Below, one piece after another: positions 38,979 to 47,412 of a stretch of DNA of 64,000 nt. Numbering within the stretch: position 1 is the stretch's first letter; each line of letters opens with the position of its first letter. The DNA comes from Nonomuraea spiralis (GTDB taxonomy: Bacteria; Actinomycetota; Actinomycetes; Streptosporangiales; Streptosporangiaceae): contig NZ_BMRC01000005.1 in NCBI RefSeq assembly GCF_014648435.1, positions 476,346 through 540,345 on the forward strand, in the 5' to 3' direction. A model generated the notes under the pieces. The model searched no databases, was not told the DNA's origin, and saw only the letters and a list, made by a program, of their open reading frames with translations. The translations under genes and the position numbers were made by a program.

Positions 38979-39046
38979 GGGGTTATCGGCGGGTTACCCT
39001 CTACTTATACATCCTCAGGGGTTATATATCGGCGAATCAATAACCC
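38979..39046. promoter_or_regulatory. GGGTTA repeat cluster, probable RHH operator
   Basis: GGGGTTAT occurs at 38979-38986 and 39018-39025, GGGTTACCC (a perfect 9-mer palindrome) at 38991-38999, and ATAACCC at 39040-39046, inverted relative to the copy at 39019. All lie just upstream of the RHH/Clp_N gene in an AT-richer stretch. Confidence 0.6.
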
Positions 39047-39196
39047 TAATCAACGGAAAGGCGGGCCCCGAAGCGCCCAAGGTCAGGACTGGGCAAGGCG
39101 TGGGGAACTGTGTGGTCACGGCTGAACCGGGCGACGGGAACTCCTGGAACGTTCCAGGAGATGCGGAGCTGTAGCCGCCCGGTCGCGCCCCTTCGG

Positions 39197-39541
39197 TCAC
39201 CAGCTGGCGATGACGTCACGGCCCTGCGGGATGGCGAGGTCGAGAAGGCCCGGGAAGCGTGTGTCGAGGTCGTCTCGGCGCAGGCGGTTCAGTCGCCGGG
39301 TTCCCTCGTCCCGCTGGCGGATCACGCCGGCTTCTCTGAGGGCCTTGAAGTGGCCGCTCTGGGTGGACTTGCTGACCGGCAGGGCGAACGTGGTGCATGC
39401 CAGTTCGCCGTCGGGCTCGACGTCGGCGAGCCGGGCGACGATGGCCAGCCGGACCGGGTCGCCGAGGGCGGCGAGCACGGTGGTGAACCGCAGTTGGGCG
39501 CGGTCGGGGTGGACGAGTTCGGTCGCGGTACGGCTGGCCAT
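39197..39541 (-). CDS. ArsR-type winged-helix regulator
   Basis: 114 residues from the ATG at 39541. VLAALGDPVRLAIVARLADV is the classic ArsR start, SKSTQSGHFKALREAGVIRQ the recognition region, then the wing RDEGTRRLNRLRRDDL. Only one cysteine (ELACTTF) is present and no metal-binding CxC, so a non-metal ligand is likely. It is divergent from an MFS gene across two perfect palindromes, which it probably binds. Confidence 0.88.
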   Translation of the reverse strand: MASRTATELVHPDRAQLRFTTVLAALGDPVRLAIVARLADVEPDGELACTTFALPVSKSTQSGHFKALREAGVIRQRDEGTRRLNRLRRDDLDTRFPGLLDLAIPQGRDVIASW

Positions 39542-39560
39542 GCCCCCAGGATAGCCAGAC

Positions 39561-39607
39561 ATGTTCGGGGTTCTCGAACATCTGCTATGTTCGGAAACTC
39601 CGAACAT
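39561..39607. promoter_or_regulatory. two palindromic ArsR operators
   Basis: ATGTTCG-N7-CGAACAT (39561-39581) and ATGTTCGGA-AAC-TCCGAACAT (39587-39607), 26 bases apart start to start, share the half site ATGTTCG. They fill the gap between the ArsR start and the MFS ribosome site. Confidence 0.8.
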
Positions 39608-39623
39608 GTTCCGGAGGGAACGA

Positions 39624-40922
39624 ATGCCGCTCGAACACTCCGCCGCCGACGCACCCGGCGGCACGCCACCGAACCGTCACCGTCCGGGCCCACGTGCCGG
39701 CGCGCTGGGCACGGACCTGGACGCGAAACCGACCCTGAGAGGGCGGTGGCGGTTCTGGGCCGTGGCTTATGCGTTGCTGATCCTGCTGACCGGCACGAAC
39801 CTGCCGACGCCGCTGTACCGGGACTACCAGGCCAGGTTCGGGTTCTCGCCGCTGATGGTCACGCTGATCTTCGCCGCGTACGTCGCTGTGCTCATCCCCT
39901 CACTGCTGGTGGCGGGCCCGCTGTCGGACGCGGTCGGCCGCCGCGGAGTGCTGCTGCCGGCGGTGGCTCTGGCCGCGCTGGGATCGCTGGCGTTCGCCTT
40001 CGCCGCGAGTACGGGGTGGCTGTTCGCCGCCCGTATCCTGCAAGGTCTCGCGCTCGGCGCGGCCTCGGGGCCATTGACCGCGGCGCTGACCGAACTGGAA
40101 CCCACCGGAAACCGGCGCAAGGCGGCGCTGGTGTCCACCGTGGCCTCCGTGGGTGGCCTGGGGCTCGGGCCGGTGCTGGCGGGCGTGCTCGCCCAGTACG
40201 CTCCGGCGCCGCAGGTGTTGCCGTTCGCGGTGGAGATCGTACTGATGGTTCCGGCGACGGCGGCCGTCGTCGTGCTGCCGGCGGCCCGCTCCAGGACGCG
40301 GTGGCGCCCACGCCGCCCCGAGATCCCCGCCGCCATGCGTACGGTGTTCGCCACCAGCGGGACGGCGAGCTTCCTCGGGTTCGCGGTGATCGGGTTGTTC
40401 CTCACCCTCATCCCCGCATATGCGGCGAACCTGTCGGGCAGCACGAACCTGCTGCTGGGCGGTGCGGCCGTGGCACTGATGCTGCTCTGCTCCGCGCTCG
40501 CCCAACTCCTCGGCTACGGCAGACCGGCCCGGACCCTGGAGATGGCCGGCCTGCCGCTGCTGGCCACCGGCCTGGTGCTGCTCGCCCTCGCCGGCGCGCT
40601 CGCCTCGCTGCCCCTGTTGCTCGCCGCGACCGTCATCGCCGGCACCGGCCAGGGCCTGGCGTTCCTCGGCGGCCTCACCGCGGTCAACCAGGGCGCGCCC
40701 GCCGGCCGCCACGCCGACGTCCTCTCCAGCTTCTACGTGATCATCTATCTCGGCGTCGGCCTGCCCGTCATCGGCGTCGGCTTCCTCGCCACCGTGGCCG
40801 GTCTTCTTGCCGCCGTGCAGTACTTCGCCGGTTTCGTCGCGCTGCTGTGCCTGGTGATGCTGTTTGTCCTCGTCCGAACGCGCCACCACACCTCACCCAC
40901 CCCTCCCCAGGAGAAGCCATGA
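39624..40922 (+). CDS. MFS efflux transporter
   Basis: 432 residues from the ATG at 39624 (GGAGGGA 4 bases upstream). Twelve hydrophobic segments; MFS loop motif GPLSDAVGRRGVLLPA between segments 2 and 3, and RILQGLALGAASGPLTAALTE near segment 4. A drug-proton antiporter is the usual role. Controlled by the divergent ArsR protein and overlapping the next gene by ATGA. Confidence 0.88.
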   Translation: MPLEHSAADAPGGTPPNRHRPGPRAGALGTDLDAKPTLRGRWRFWAVAYALLILLTGTNLPTPLYRDYQARFGFSPLMVTLIFAAYVAVLIPSLLVAGPLSDAVGRRGVLLPAVALAALGSLAFAFAASTGWLFAARILQGLALGAASGPLTAALTELEPTGNRRKAALVSTVASVGGLGLGPVLAGVLAQYAPAPQVLPFAVEIVLMVPATAAVVVLPAARSRTRWRPRRPEIPAAMRTVFATSGTASFLGFAVIGLFLTLIPAYAANLSGSTNLLLGGAAVALMLLCSALAQLLGYGRPARTLEMAGLPLLATGLVLLALAGALASLPLLLAATVIAGTGQGLAFLGGLTAVNQGAPAGRHADVLSSFYVIIYLGVGLPVIGVGFLATVAGLLAAVQYFAGFVALLCLVMLFVLVRTRHHTSPTPPQEKP

Positions 40923-41395
40923 ACGCCACCCGACTCGACGCGGCCTACCGCGACCTGCTCGCCGCGGCCGAAGCGATCGGCGACACCGCCACACTGGCCG
41001 CACCGGCACGCTCCGCGGCCGACTGGACCCTGAGCCACCTCGCGCTCAGCGACCGCATCCTCGCCGCCGCAGCACGCGACGTACTCGCCGGCCTGCCCGT
41101 CACCGTCGACAACCGCGAGGCCATGGACGACACCGCCGTCAACTCCTTGGTCGCCTCCACCACCCACGCCCAACGCGTCGACCTGGTACGCCGTAACGCA
41201 ACCGACCTCAGCACCGTGATCAAGGCGATCCCCGACGACGACGCCGCCACACCCGTTCGGCTCCGCCTGGTCACCCGCGAGGGCGAACCGCTCCCCGACC
41301 GGCAGGTGTCCTTCGGCGAGCTGATCCGTCTACGGGCGACCGAACACGTCCCCGGGCACGCGGCCAGGCTCAGGACGCTCGCCACCACCGAGTAG
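40919..41395 (+). CDS. DinB/MDMPI-like metal-dependent protein
   Basis: 158 residues; its ATG overlaps the MFS stop. A four-helix DinB-like fold is suggested by DWTLSHLALSDRILAAAARD (first metal His) and the final ATEHVPGHAARLRTLA (two more His). Such proteins use mycothiol or other thiols as cofactor in isomerisation or transfer reactions. Coupling to an exporter suggests detoxification of the same compound, an inference. Confidence 0.78.
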   Translation: MNATRLDAAYRDLLAAAEAIGDTATLAAPARSAADWTLSHLALSDRILAAAARDVLAGLPVTVDNREAMDDTAVNSLVASTTHAQRVDLVRRNATDLSTVIKAIPDDDAATPVRLRLVTREGEPLPDRQVSFGELIRLRATEHVPGHAARLRTLATTE

Positions 41396-41557
41396 CCCCC
41401 GCCTCGGCCCACCCCCGGTGCCACCGATCTCCAACCGGACGCCCACAGTGCGTCGATGCGAACGAATCATGCGCCCAGCGCTAACGACGTGGCCATGTCG
41501 ATCATGTGAGGGTAGAGCGCGACATTTCACCTCATCACATGACGATCGGAGAGTTCG

Positions 41558-41830
41558 ATGGCCATTTGGAAGCGCACGCTCGGCATCGCGGGGATCGCCC
41601 TCGCCTTCGCCGCCGCGGCACCGGTGACCACGGCGGCGGCCACGACGGCGGCCACGACGGCGGCCACGGCATCGGACTGGGAGCTCGCCGGGTACTACTA
41701 CGGTCCCAACATGTACGAGGAGTGCCACCGGGACGGCGTACGGACCGGCCGCGGCTACAAATGCGTCTACTACCCCAGCAGCTGGGAGTACCCCCCGCGG
41801 CCGCACTACGAACTGATGATCCTCGTGTGA
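41558..41830 (+). CDS. small secreted protein
   Basis: 90 residues; GGAGAG precedes the ATG. Signal peptide followed by an Ala/Thr linker made by a 12-base tandem repeat (TTAAATTAATTAATA). The mature C-terminal half is aromatic with two cysteines: DWELAGYYYGPNMYEECHRD and GYKCVYYPSSWEYPP. Similar in style to the other small secreted proteins here. Unknown function. Confidence 0.72.
   Translation: MAIWKRTLGIAGIALAFAAAAPVTTAAATTAATTAATASDWELAGYYYGPNMYEECHRDGVRTGRGYKCVYYPSSWEYPPRPHYELMILV
41629..41664 (+). repeat. 12-bp tandem repeat inside a signal/linker region
   Basis: CACGGCGGCGGC followed by two exact copies of CACGACGGCGGC, encoding the Ala/Thr stretch of the secreted protein; likely to vary in copy number. 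Confidence 0.7.
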
Positions 41831-41860
41831 CCTGACGAAACGCGACCGTGGCGGGCGCCG

Positions 41861-42583
41861 TCATGAGTGATCGGTGGGTGACTGCCGGGCCGGCTTGTCG
41901 TAGACGCCGATCGTCCACTCGCTGGGACGCCGGTCCACCACCTTGGCGAGGCGTTCCGGCGTCGTGACGATCGTGTCCATGTCGTAGGTGCCACTGCCGC
42001 CCTCGATCTTCTGGCCGAGCGGGGCGTCGGTAGGGAAGATCCAGATCTCCAGGTTCTGGGGCTTGCCGAGCCATCCCGGTCCGGCGGACTGCCAGTCGTA
42101 CTGGGCGTCGAGACCCTCTCCACGACGATCCCCGCACCGGCCGAAGCCCGATTCGTTGCCCTGCCTGACCAGCACCCAGACGTCGGGATCGGCGCACCGG
42201 ATGGAGTAGCCGGTGTTGGTGGTGGTCGGCTGGAAGGTCACCTTCACCCCCTCGCCGACCGCCGAGTGGCTCTCGGAGTGGATCAACTCCAGTGTGCCTC
42301 CGTTCGTGCCGACGGCCGTCCTGGGCAGATCGACGCCGCCCGTCACCCGCACCGTGGAGGCGGGGCCCAGCGCGGGCCCGCCGCCGTACGAACCGAAGAG
42401 CGCGACGACACCGATGGCCGCCGCGGCGGCCCCGGCCAGCGCCGCCCCGGCCGACCCGCTTCTGCGCCGGCGGGCCGCCCGTGCCCGCCGGGTGATCTCC
42501 TGCACGTGTGCGGGCCGGCCCGGCCCTGCGGCGCTGTACTTCTCGAACACCGCGCGCAGGTCACCTTCGGTGTACTGGGTCAT
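41861..42583 (-). CDS. membrane protein coupled to a sigma factor, possible anti-sigma
   Basis: 240 residues from the ATG at 42583, which overlaps the sigma-factor stop (ATGA). An N-terminal cytoplasmic part of ~45 residues (MTQYTEGDLRAVFEKYSAAG, EITRRARAARRRR) is followed by one membrane span (AALAGAAAAAIGVVALFGSY) and an extracellular domain of ~160 residues with two cysteines (SIRCADPDVW, GFGRCGDRR). The order sigma factor then single-span protein is that of many sigma/anti-sigma pairs, though no zinc-binding HxxxCxxC motif is seen. Confidence 0.7.
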   Translation of the reverse strand: MTQYTEGDLRAVFEKYSAAGPGRPAHVQEITRRARAARRRRSGSAGAALAGAAAAAIGVVALFGSYGGGPALGPASTVRVTGGVDLPRTAVGTNGGTLELIHSESHSAVGEGVKVTFQPTTTNTGYSIRCADPDVWVLVRQGNESGFGRCGDRRGEGLDAQYDWQSAGPGWLGKPQNLEIWIFPTDAPLGQKIEGGSGTYDMDTIVTTPERLAKVVDRRPSEWTIGVYDKPARQSPTDHS

Positions 42584-43077
42584 CGCTTCGCCTCCACATT
42601 CAGTTCGCGCAGCGCCGGATCCACACGAAGTCGTGCCAGCGCCCGGCTGAGCTGCTTCTTCACCGTCCCGAGCGAGCATCCGAGCACGTCGCCGATCTGC
42701 TCGTGCGGCAGATCGGCGAAGTAGTGCAGGACGACGACCGCTCGCTGCCGAGCCGGGAGGGCGCCGGTCGCCGCCCACAGGGCGGCGCGGTCGGCCACCG
42801 CTCCGGCGATGTCCCGCTGCTCGGGTCCCTCCGGCATCGCCTCGGTGGGCACTTCACCCCGCCATCGGCGCCGCCACCAGGAGGCGTGCGTGTTGACGAT
42901 GATCCGGTACACGTACGGATCCGGGTTGCTCTCGATCTTGTGCCAGACCCTCCACGCCTTGATCAGCGAGGTCTGCACCACATCTTCCGCCGCCGCCCAG
43001 TCCCGGGTGAGCAGGAACGCCGTACGGCACAGCCGCTCATGCCGCTGCTCGACATACCAGGCAAACTCATCCACCAT
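42580..43077 (-). CDS. SigE-family ECF sigma factor
   Basis: 165 residues. Region 2: FAWYVEQRHERLCRTAFLLT, AAAEDVVQTSLIKAWRVW. Region 4: ALPARQRAVVVLHYFADLPH, EQIGDVLGCSLGTVKKQLSR. Matches the actinobacterial SigE-type (short, ~165-175 residues) ECF group. Translationally coupled to the membrane protein downstream, its likely regulator. Confidence 0.9.
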   Translation of the reverse strand: MVDEFAWYVEQRHERLCRTAFLLTRDWAAAEDVVQTSLIKAWRVWHKIESNPDPYVYRIIVNTHASWWRRRWRGEVPTEAMPEGPEQRDIAGAVADRAALWAATGALPARQRAVVVLHYFADLPHEQIGDVLGCSLGTVKKQLSRALARLRVDPALRELNVEAKR

Positions 43078-43206
43078 CTCCCACTCCCTTACGACGCCTT
43101 CTCCGGAACTACCGTCCAGGAGGCGCCTTTGGGTGACAGGGAAATCGTGAGTCTCCCGAATCCGCCACGGTGAGGCTCGGGCGTCCCGCGACCGGGACGG
43201 ACGTGA

Positions 43207-43788
43207 TCAGCGCGCAGACGCCGCGAGCGTTTTGATCGTGAAGTCGATCGCTGTCGCGAGCCGCTGGGCGTCGTGCCCGGTACGTTCGCGTACGCGCAGC
43301 CCGAGCACCGTCGTGAACAGCAGCTCCACCGCGGCGTCGACGTCCAGTGCGGCGGGCAGGTCGCCCTCGCGGATGCCGCGCCGGAGCAGTGACGCCAGGG
43401 TTTTCCTGGTGACCTCGAACGCGGCCTCGGTCCTCTCCTGGACCTCGGGGTCGGTGGTGCCGAGTTCGGCGGCCGTGTTGACCACGAAGCAGCCGCGACC
43501 GGCCTCGTGACTGATCATCCAGATCAGCCACTCCCGCAGGATCTCAAGGCTGGGGCCAGGGGCGTTGAGCAGCTCTTCGGCCTGCGTGGACTCCGTCGCC
43601 CGATAGTGGTCCAGCGTCCGCAGGAACAGTGTGTGCTTGTCGATGAAGGTGCGATACAGGCTGCTCTGCTTGAGTCTGAGTTCGGCGCCCAGATCGCGCA
43701 CGGACGTGGCGTTGTAGCCACGACGCCAGAACAGGTCGGTCGCCTTGGCGATCACCTCTTGCTCGTCGAACTCCCTGGGCCGTGCCAT
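43207..43788 (-). CDS. TetR-family regulator
   Basis: 193 residues from the ATG at 43788. HTH: EVIAKATDLFWRRGYNATSV then RDLGAELRLKQSSLYRTFID. This MARPREFDEQEVI start with FWRRGY is common in TetR members that control MFS exporters. The divergent MFS gene and two strong palindromes between them support direct repression. Confidence 0.9.
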   Translation of the reverse strand: MARPREFDEQEVIAKATDLFWRRGYNATSVRDLGAELRLKQSSLYRTFIDKHTLFLRTLDHYRATESTQAEELLNAPGPSLEILREWLIWMISHEAGRGCFVVNTAAELGTTDPEVQERTEAAFEVTRKTLASLLRRGIREGDLPAALDVDAAVELLFTTVLGLRVRERTGHDAQRLATAIDFTIKTLAASAR

Positions 43789-43811
43789 GGTGACCACTCT
43801 ACCGAAGTTGT

Positions 43812-43864
43812 GGAGCGAGCGCTCCCGTATTAGGGTTCGGGGTCGTATGGGAGCGATCGCTCCC
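43812..43864. promoter_or_regulatory. two palindromic TetR operators
   Basis: GGAGCG-AG-CGCTCC (43812-43825) and the perfect 16-mer GGGAGCGATCGCTCCC (43849-43864) share GGAGCG half sites and lie between the TetR start and the MFS start. Confidence 0.8.
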
Positions 43865-43885
43865 AAATGACAGAGGAGATCTCAC

Positions 43886-45079
43886 GTGACGGCAACGGAC
43901 TCCATGACGACCGGGCGGGACGCGACGGCGAGAAATCGTTGGATCGCGGTGTCCGCCGTGGCCTTTGGCACATTTCTCCTGGTGACTGCCGAGCAGCTCC
44001 CCATCGGACTGCTCACCCCCGTCGGATCGGCACTGTCGATCTCCGAGGGCGCGGCGGGCCTGATGGTCACGGCCCCCAGCATCGTCGCCGCCCTCGCGGC
44101 GCCCTTGGTCCCGGTGCTCGTCGGCAAAATAAACCGCAGGCTCCTGCTCGTCGCCCTGATGGGACTCATGACGCTCGCCAACCTGGCCTCCGCGCTGGCC
44201 CCGAACTATCCGCTCCTGATCACCGCCCGCGTGCTGGTCGGGGTGGCGATCGGCGGATTCTGGGCCATCGCCGGCGGTCTGGCCGTCCGGCTCGTCCCCG
44301 CCCCGCTCGTGCCCCGGGCCACGGCGATCATCTTCGGTGGCGTCGGGGCGGCCAACGTCTTCGGCGTCCCCCTCGGCACGCTGGTCGGCGGGCTGGCAAG
44401 CTGGCGGATCGCGTTCGGCGCGCTGAGCGTGCTCGCCCTGGTCGTGCTGGTCGCCCTGGTGGCCGTACTGCCGCCGCTGGCCGCCGACCAGCCCGTCGGC
44501 CTGCGCCGGCTGGCCGACCAGTTCCGCAACCAGGGCGTACGGATCGGAATCCTGGCCACCTTCCTGATCGTGACCGGCCACTTCGCGGCTTACACGTTCA
44601 TCAGCCCGGTGCTGCAGGATCTGTCCGGCATCGACGGGCAACTCGTCGGGCCGCTGCTGTTCGGGTTCGGCCTGGCAGGCGTCGTGGGCAACTTCATCGC
44701 CGGCGCCACCGTGGCGAAGAGGCTCCACCGGACGGTCCTCATCATCGCCGCCGCCTTGGGCGTGACCGTGCTGCTCTACCCCATCGCCGGGGTCACCGTC
44801 GCCGGCGGGATGACGCTGCTCGTCGTCTGGGGCCTGGTGTACGGCGGGGTCTCCACGAGCCTCCAGACCTGGATGATCCGGTCAGCGCCGCAAGCGATCG
44901 AGGAAGCCTCCGCCCTGTGGGTGGCGGTGTTCAACCTCTCGATCGGTCTCGGCGCGCTGGCCGGCGGCACGATCGTCGACGCCCTGCCACTTGAGGGCAT
45001 CCTGTGGCTCGCCGGCGTGCTCCTGCTGCTGGCCGGGCTCGCGGTATGGACCGCACGCCGAAACGCCAACCTTCGATGA
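43886..45079 (+). CDS. MFS transporter (drug/arabinose-efflux type)
   Basis: 397 residues, GTG start after GGAG. Twelve membrane segments; it opens RNRWIAVSAVAFGTFLLVTAEQLPIGLLTPV and has the loop VGKINRRLLLVALMGL and the AxAPNYPLLITARVLVGVAIGGFWA stretch typical of YdhP/AraJ-like exporters. It is probably induced when TetR at 43207 releases the palindromes upstream. Confidence 0.9.
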   Translation: MTATDSMTTGRDATARNRWIAVSAVAFGTFLLVTAEQLPIGLLTPVGSALSISEGAAGLMVTAPSIVAALAAPLVPVLVGKINRRLLLVALMGLMTLANLASALAPNYPLLITARVLVGVAIGGFWAIAGGLAVRLVPAPLVPRATAIIFGGVGAANVFGVPLGTLVGGLASWRIAFGALSVLALVVLVALVAVLPPLAADQPVGLRRLADQFRNQGVRIGILATFLIVTGHFAAYTFISPVLQDLSGIDGQLVGPLLFGFGLAGVVGNFIAGATVAKRLHRTVLIIAAALGVTVLLYPIAGVTVAGGMTLLVVWGLVYGGVSTSLQTWMIRSAPQAIEEASALWVAVFNLSIGLGALAGGTIVDALPLEGILWLAGVLLLLAGLAVWTARRNANLR

Positions 45080-45265
45080 CACCCGTCTCACCAAGCCGGC
45101 GGTGATCACGGTGGTCGCGATGGGCGGGCCCGGCTCCTCCGTTACGCGTACGACGGCCATGATTTTCTCGCTCGCCGGCCGTGATCGAATGACTCCTCCG
45201 TACGGATCACCGCGCGCATGCTTCTCTGCACGACTTCCTGATCCACGGACCGACAGAAGATCACC

Positions 45266-45545
45266 ATGCCCGGAGCACGTACGGCGGGGATCGCGCGCGG
45301 GGTGGCCGCGTGCCTGCTGTTCTTGTCGGCCGCCCTGCTGTCGGCGGGGCCGACAACGTCGACCTGGACCTGAACGGCCACACGATCACCGGCTCGGGCA
45401 CCGGCAAGGGGCTGACGCTCTTCAGCCGGGTGGGCGCCACCGTCCGCAACGGCACGATCGGCGGCTTCACCCACAGCATCTACATCTCCTTCTGGTCGGG
45501 GCAGCCGCGTACCGACCTCACCGCCACCGACGCCCGGTCGCTACA
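45266..45545 (+). pseudogene. 5' part of a secreted parallel beta-helix protein, broken
   Basis: The ATG at 45266 opens a signal peptide (ARGVAACLLFLSAALLSAGP) that stops at TGA after ~35 codons. In another frame the sequence goes on as NVDLDLNGHTITGSGTGKGL then FSRVGATVRNGTIGGFTHSI, the repeated rungs of right-handed beta-helix carbohydrate-active proteins. Part of the gene between signal and rungs seems deleted with a frameshift, and the 3' part is replaced by the VanX-like fragment. Confidence 0.65.
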
Positions 45546-45859
45546 TATCCCCGTCGGGGGTCTCGCCCCACCCGGCCGGAGCGGCCGTCGACCTGACCCT
45601 GTGCGAGACCGACGGACCCGAACTGTGGCTGGGCACCGAGGTGAACGACACCGACACGGACGCCTGCCACACCGCCGGCACGGCGATCTCCGCGCAGGCA
45701 CGGGAACACCGCCGTATCCTCGCCGAGGCGCTGACCACGGTCGGTCTGACCAACTACCCCAGCGAGTGGTGGCACTGGTCCTACGGCGACCGCTACTGGG
45801 CCAACACGACCGGCGCCTCGGCCGCACGGTACGGACCGGTGACCTCAGACCACCTCTGA
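45534..45859 (+). pseudogene. 3' part of a VanX-like D-Ala-D-Ala dipeptidase (M15)
   Basis: The frame ending at TGA 45857-45859 carries SPSGVSPHPAGAAVDLTLCE, with the metal-binding His and Asp of the M15D family, then ELWLGTEVNDTD and the C-terminal TNYPSEWWHWSYGDRYWA with the catalytic Glu and third metal ligand His. The N-terminal half of the enzyme is missing and no start codon is suitable. The last 15 bases overlap the convergent MFS gene. If expressed it could not fold as the full enzyme. Confidence 0.7.
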
Positions 45860-47347
45860 CGCGCCGCCGTCTCGTGATTGCCCGGGTACGTGCTCGGCCG
45901 AGGCTTTCGGGAGTGCGAGCATCACGAGTGCCGTGACCAGGTAGAGCACGGCGGAGACGATCAGGACGATGCCGAGCGCGTGCCCGTGGTCCGGCAGCGC
46001 CGGTGTTCCGGCGACGGTGGTGAAGAAGATCGTGCCGAGCACGGCGATGCCGACGGCGCCGCCGATCTGGTTGACGGTGGAGAGCACCCCACCGGCGGCG
46101 CCCGCGTCGCGTCCGGGCACGCCCGCGAGGACGACGTTCACGAGAATGGGCGCGGCCAGCCCGAGCCCGAGGCCGCCGATGAGGAGCGCCAGGGCGAGGA
46201 GCCAGTATCCGGGATCGTCGCCGTCCTTGACGATGAACCACAGGACGAGCTGGGAGGCCGCGACGGTGAGCGAGCCGGCGATCAGCAACGTTCTGCCCGC
46301 CCTGGCGGCGAGGGCGACGCCGAGGCCGGAGGTGATGATCGAGCCGAGCGCGTACGGGAGGATCACCAGGCCGGTCTCCCACGCGGTCCGGCCGGTGCCG
46401 TTCTGGAGGTAGATCGAGAGGGTGAGGAAGGACGCCCCGATGCCGCCGAAGAAGAGCAGCGAAGCGGTCAGGCCGACGGTGAAGGCGCGGATCCTCAGCA
46501 GGGCCGGGTCGAAGACGGGTTCGTCCCCGCGTCCGGTGAGCCGGCGCTCGTGGGCGAGGAAGATCGCGAACACGATGACCCCGGCTGCGAGGAGGGCGTA
46601 GGAGGTCCAGGTCCAACCCCATGTCCCGGTCTGGATGATCGGCAGCAGCAGGAGAAGGATGCCCGTGGCCGCGAGGAGCGCGCCTCGGAGGTCCAGCCGC
46701 GCGGTCGAGTCGGAACGGGACTCCGGCAGGACCTTCGCGCCGAGGACGAGTGCCGCGATCGAGACGGGCACGTTGATCCAGAAGATCGTGCGCCAGCCCA
46801 GATCGAACAGGTCGGCGTCGACGAGCAGCCCGCCCAGCAGCGGGCCGGCGACCGAGGCGAGGCCCTGGACCGCTCCGTACGCGCCGAACGCCTTGGCGCG
46901 CTCGCCCGGAGCGAACGATGCCCGGATGATCCCGAACACCTGCGGGACCATGATCCCGGCGGTCAGTCCCTGCCCGGCCCGCATGCCGATGAGCATCCCC
47001 GGATCGGCGGCCAGCGCGCACAGCGCCGAGGTGACCATGAACCCGGCCAGCCCGATCAGGAACAGCAGCTTGCGGCCGTACCGGTCGCCGAGCCGTCCGC
47101 CGGTGATCAGGCCCGCGCCCAGGGCGAGGGTGTACGCGGCGATCGTCCACTGGATCTGGGCGTCGCCGGCACCCAGATCCTGGGCCATCGCCGGGGCGGC
47201 GACGGTGACGATCGTGGCGTCCAGGAGGTCCATGAAGGAACCGAAGAGCACCACCGACAACGCCGCGGTCGCGCCGGCGCCGGCGATGAGTGCCTGCGAT
47301 GCCTCAGTGGTACGGGTGCCCTCTCGAGGGCTTGGTGTGTCGGTCAT
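45845..47347 (-). CDS. MFS transporter, 14-segment DHA2 type
   Basis: 500 residues from the ATG at 47347. It has the DHA2 signature stretches LDATIVTVAAPAMAQDLGAG, GGRLGDRYGRKLLFLIGLAG and QVFGIIRASFAPGERAKAFG, and about 14 hydrophobic segments. Family members such as EmrB/QacA export drugs or dyes with proton exchange. Divergent from a WYL-domain regulator that likely controls it. Confidence 0.9.
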   Translation of the reverse strand: MTDTPSPREGTRTTEASQALIAGAGATAALSVVLFGSFMDLLDATIVTVAAPAMAQDLGAGDAQIQWTIAAYTLALGAGLITGGRLGDRYGRKLLFLIGLAGFMVTSALCALAADPGMLIGMRAGQGLTAGIMVPQVFGIIRASFAPGERAKAFGAYGAVQGLASVAGPLLGGLLVDADLFDLGWRTIFWINVPVSIAALVLGAKVLPESRSDSTARLDLRGALLAATGILLLLLPIIQTGTWGWTWTSYALLAAGVIVFAIFLAHERRLTGRGDEPVFDPALLRIRAFTVGLTASLLFFGGIGASFLTLSIYLQNGTGRTAWETGLVILPYALGSIITSGLGVALAARAGRTLLIAGSLTVAASQLVLWFIVKDGDDPGYWLLALALLIGGLGLGLAAPILVNVVLAGVPGRDAGAAGGVLSTVNQIGGAVGIAVLGTIFFTTVAGTPALPDHGHALGIVLIVSAVLYLVTALVMLALPKASAEHVPGQSRDGGASEVV

Positions 47348-47374
47348 GCCGGCCACCATCGACGGCATAGTTGC

Positions 47375-47396
47375 CACCGAGTGACCGCTATCGGTG
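47375..47396. promoter_or_regulatory. inverted repeat, possible WYL-regulator operator
   Basis: CACCGA-N10-TCGGTG lies between the MFS start (47347) and the regulator start (47413), a 22-bp site with dimer spacing. Confidence 0.45.
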
Positions 47397-47412
47397 AAAG
47401 GATCGGAGAATC

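Noticed and set aside
39110..40918. Plus-strand fusion of ~600 codons to the DinB-like protein
   Set aside because: The frame is out of phase with the MFS gene that covers the region; the ATG overlapping the MFS stop is the natural start.
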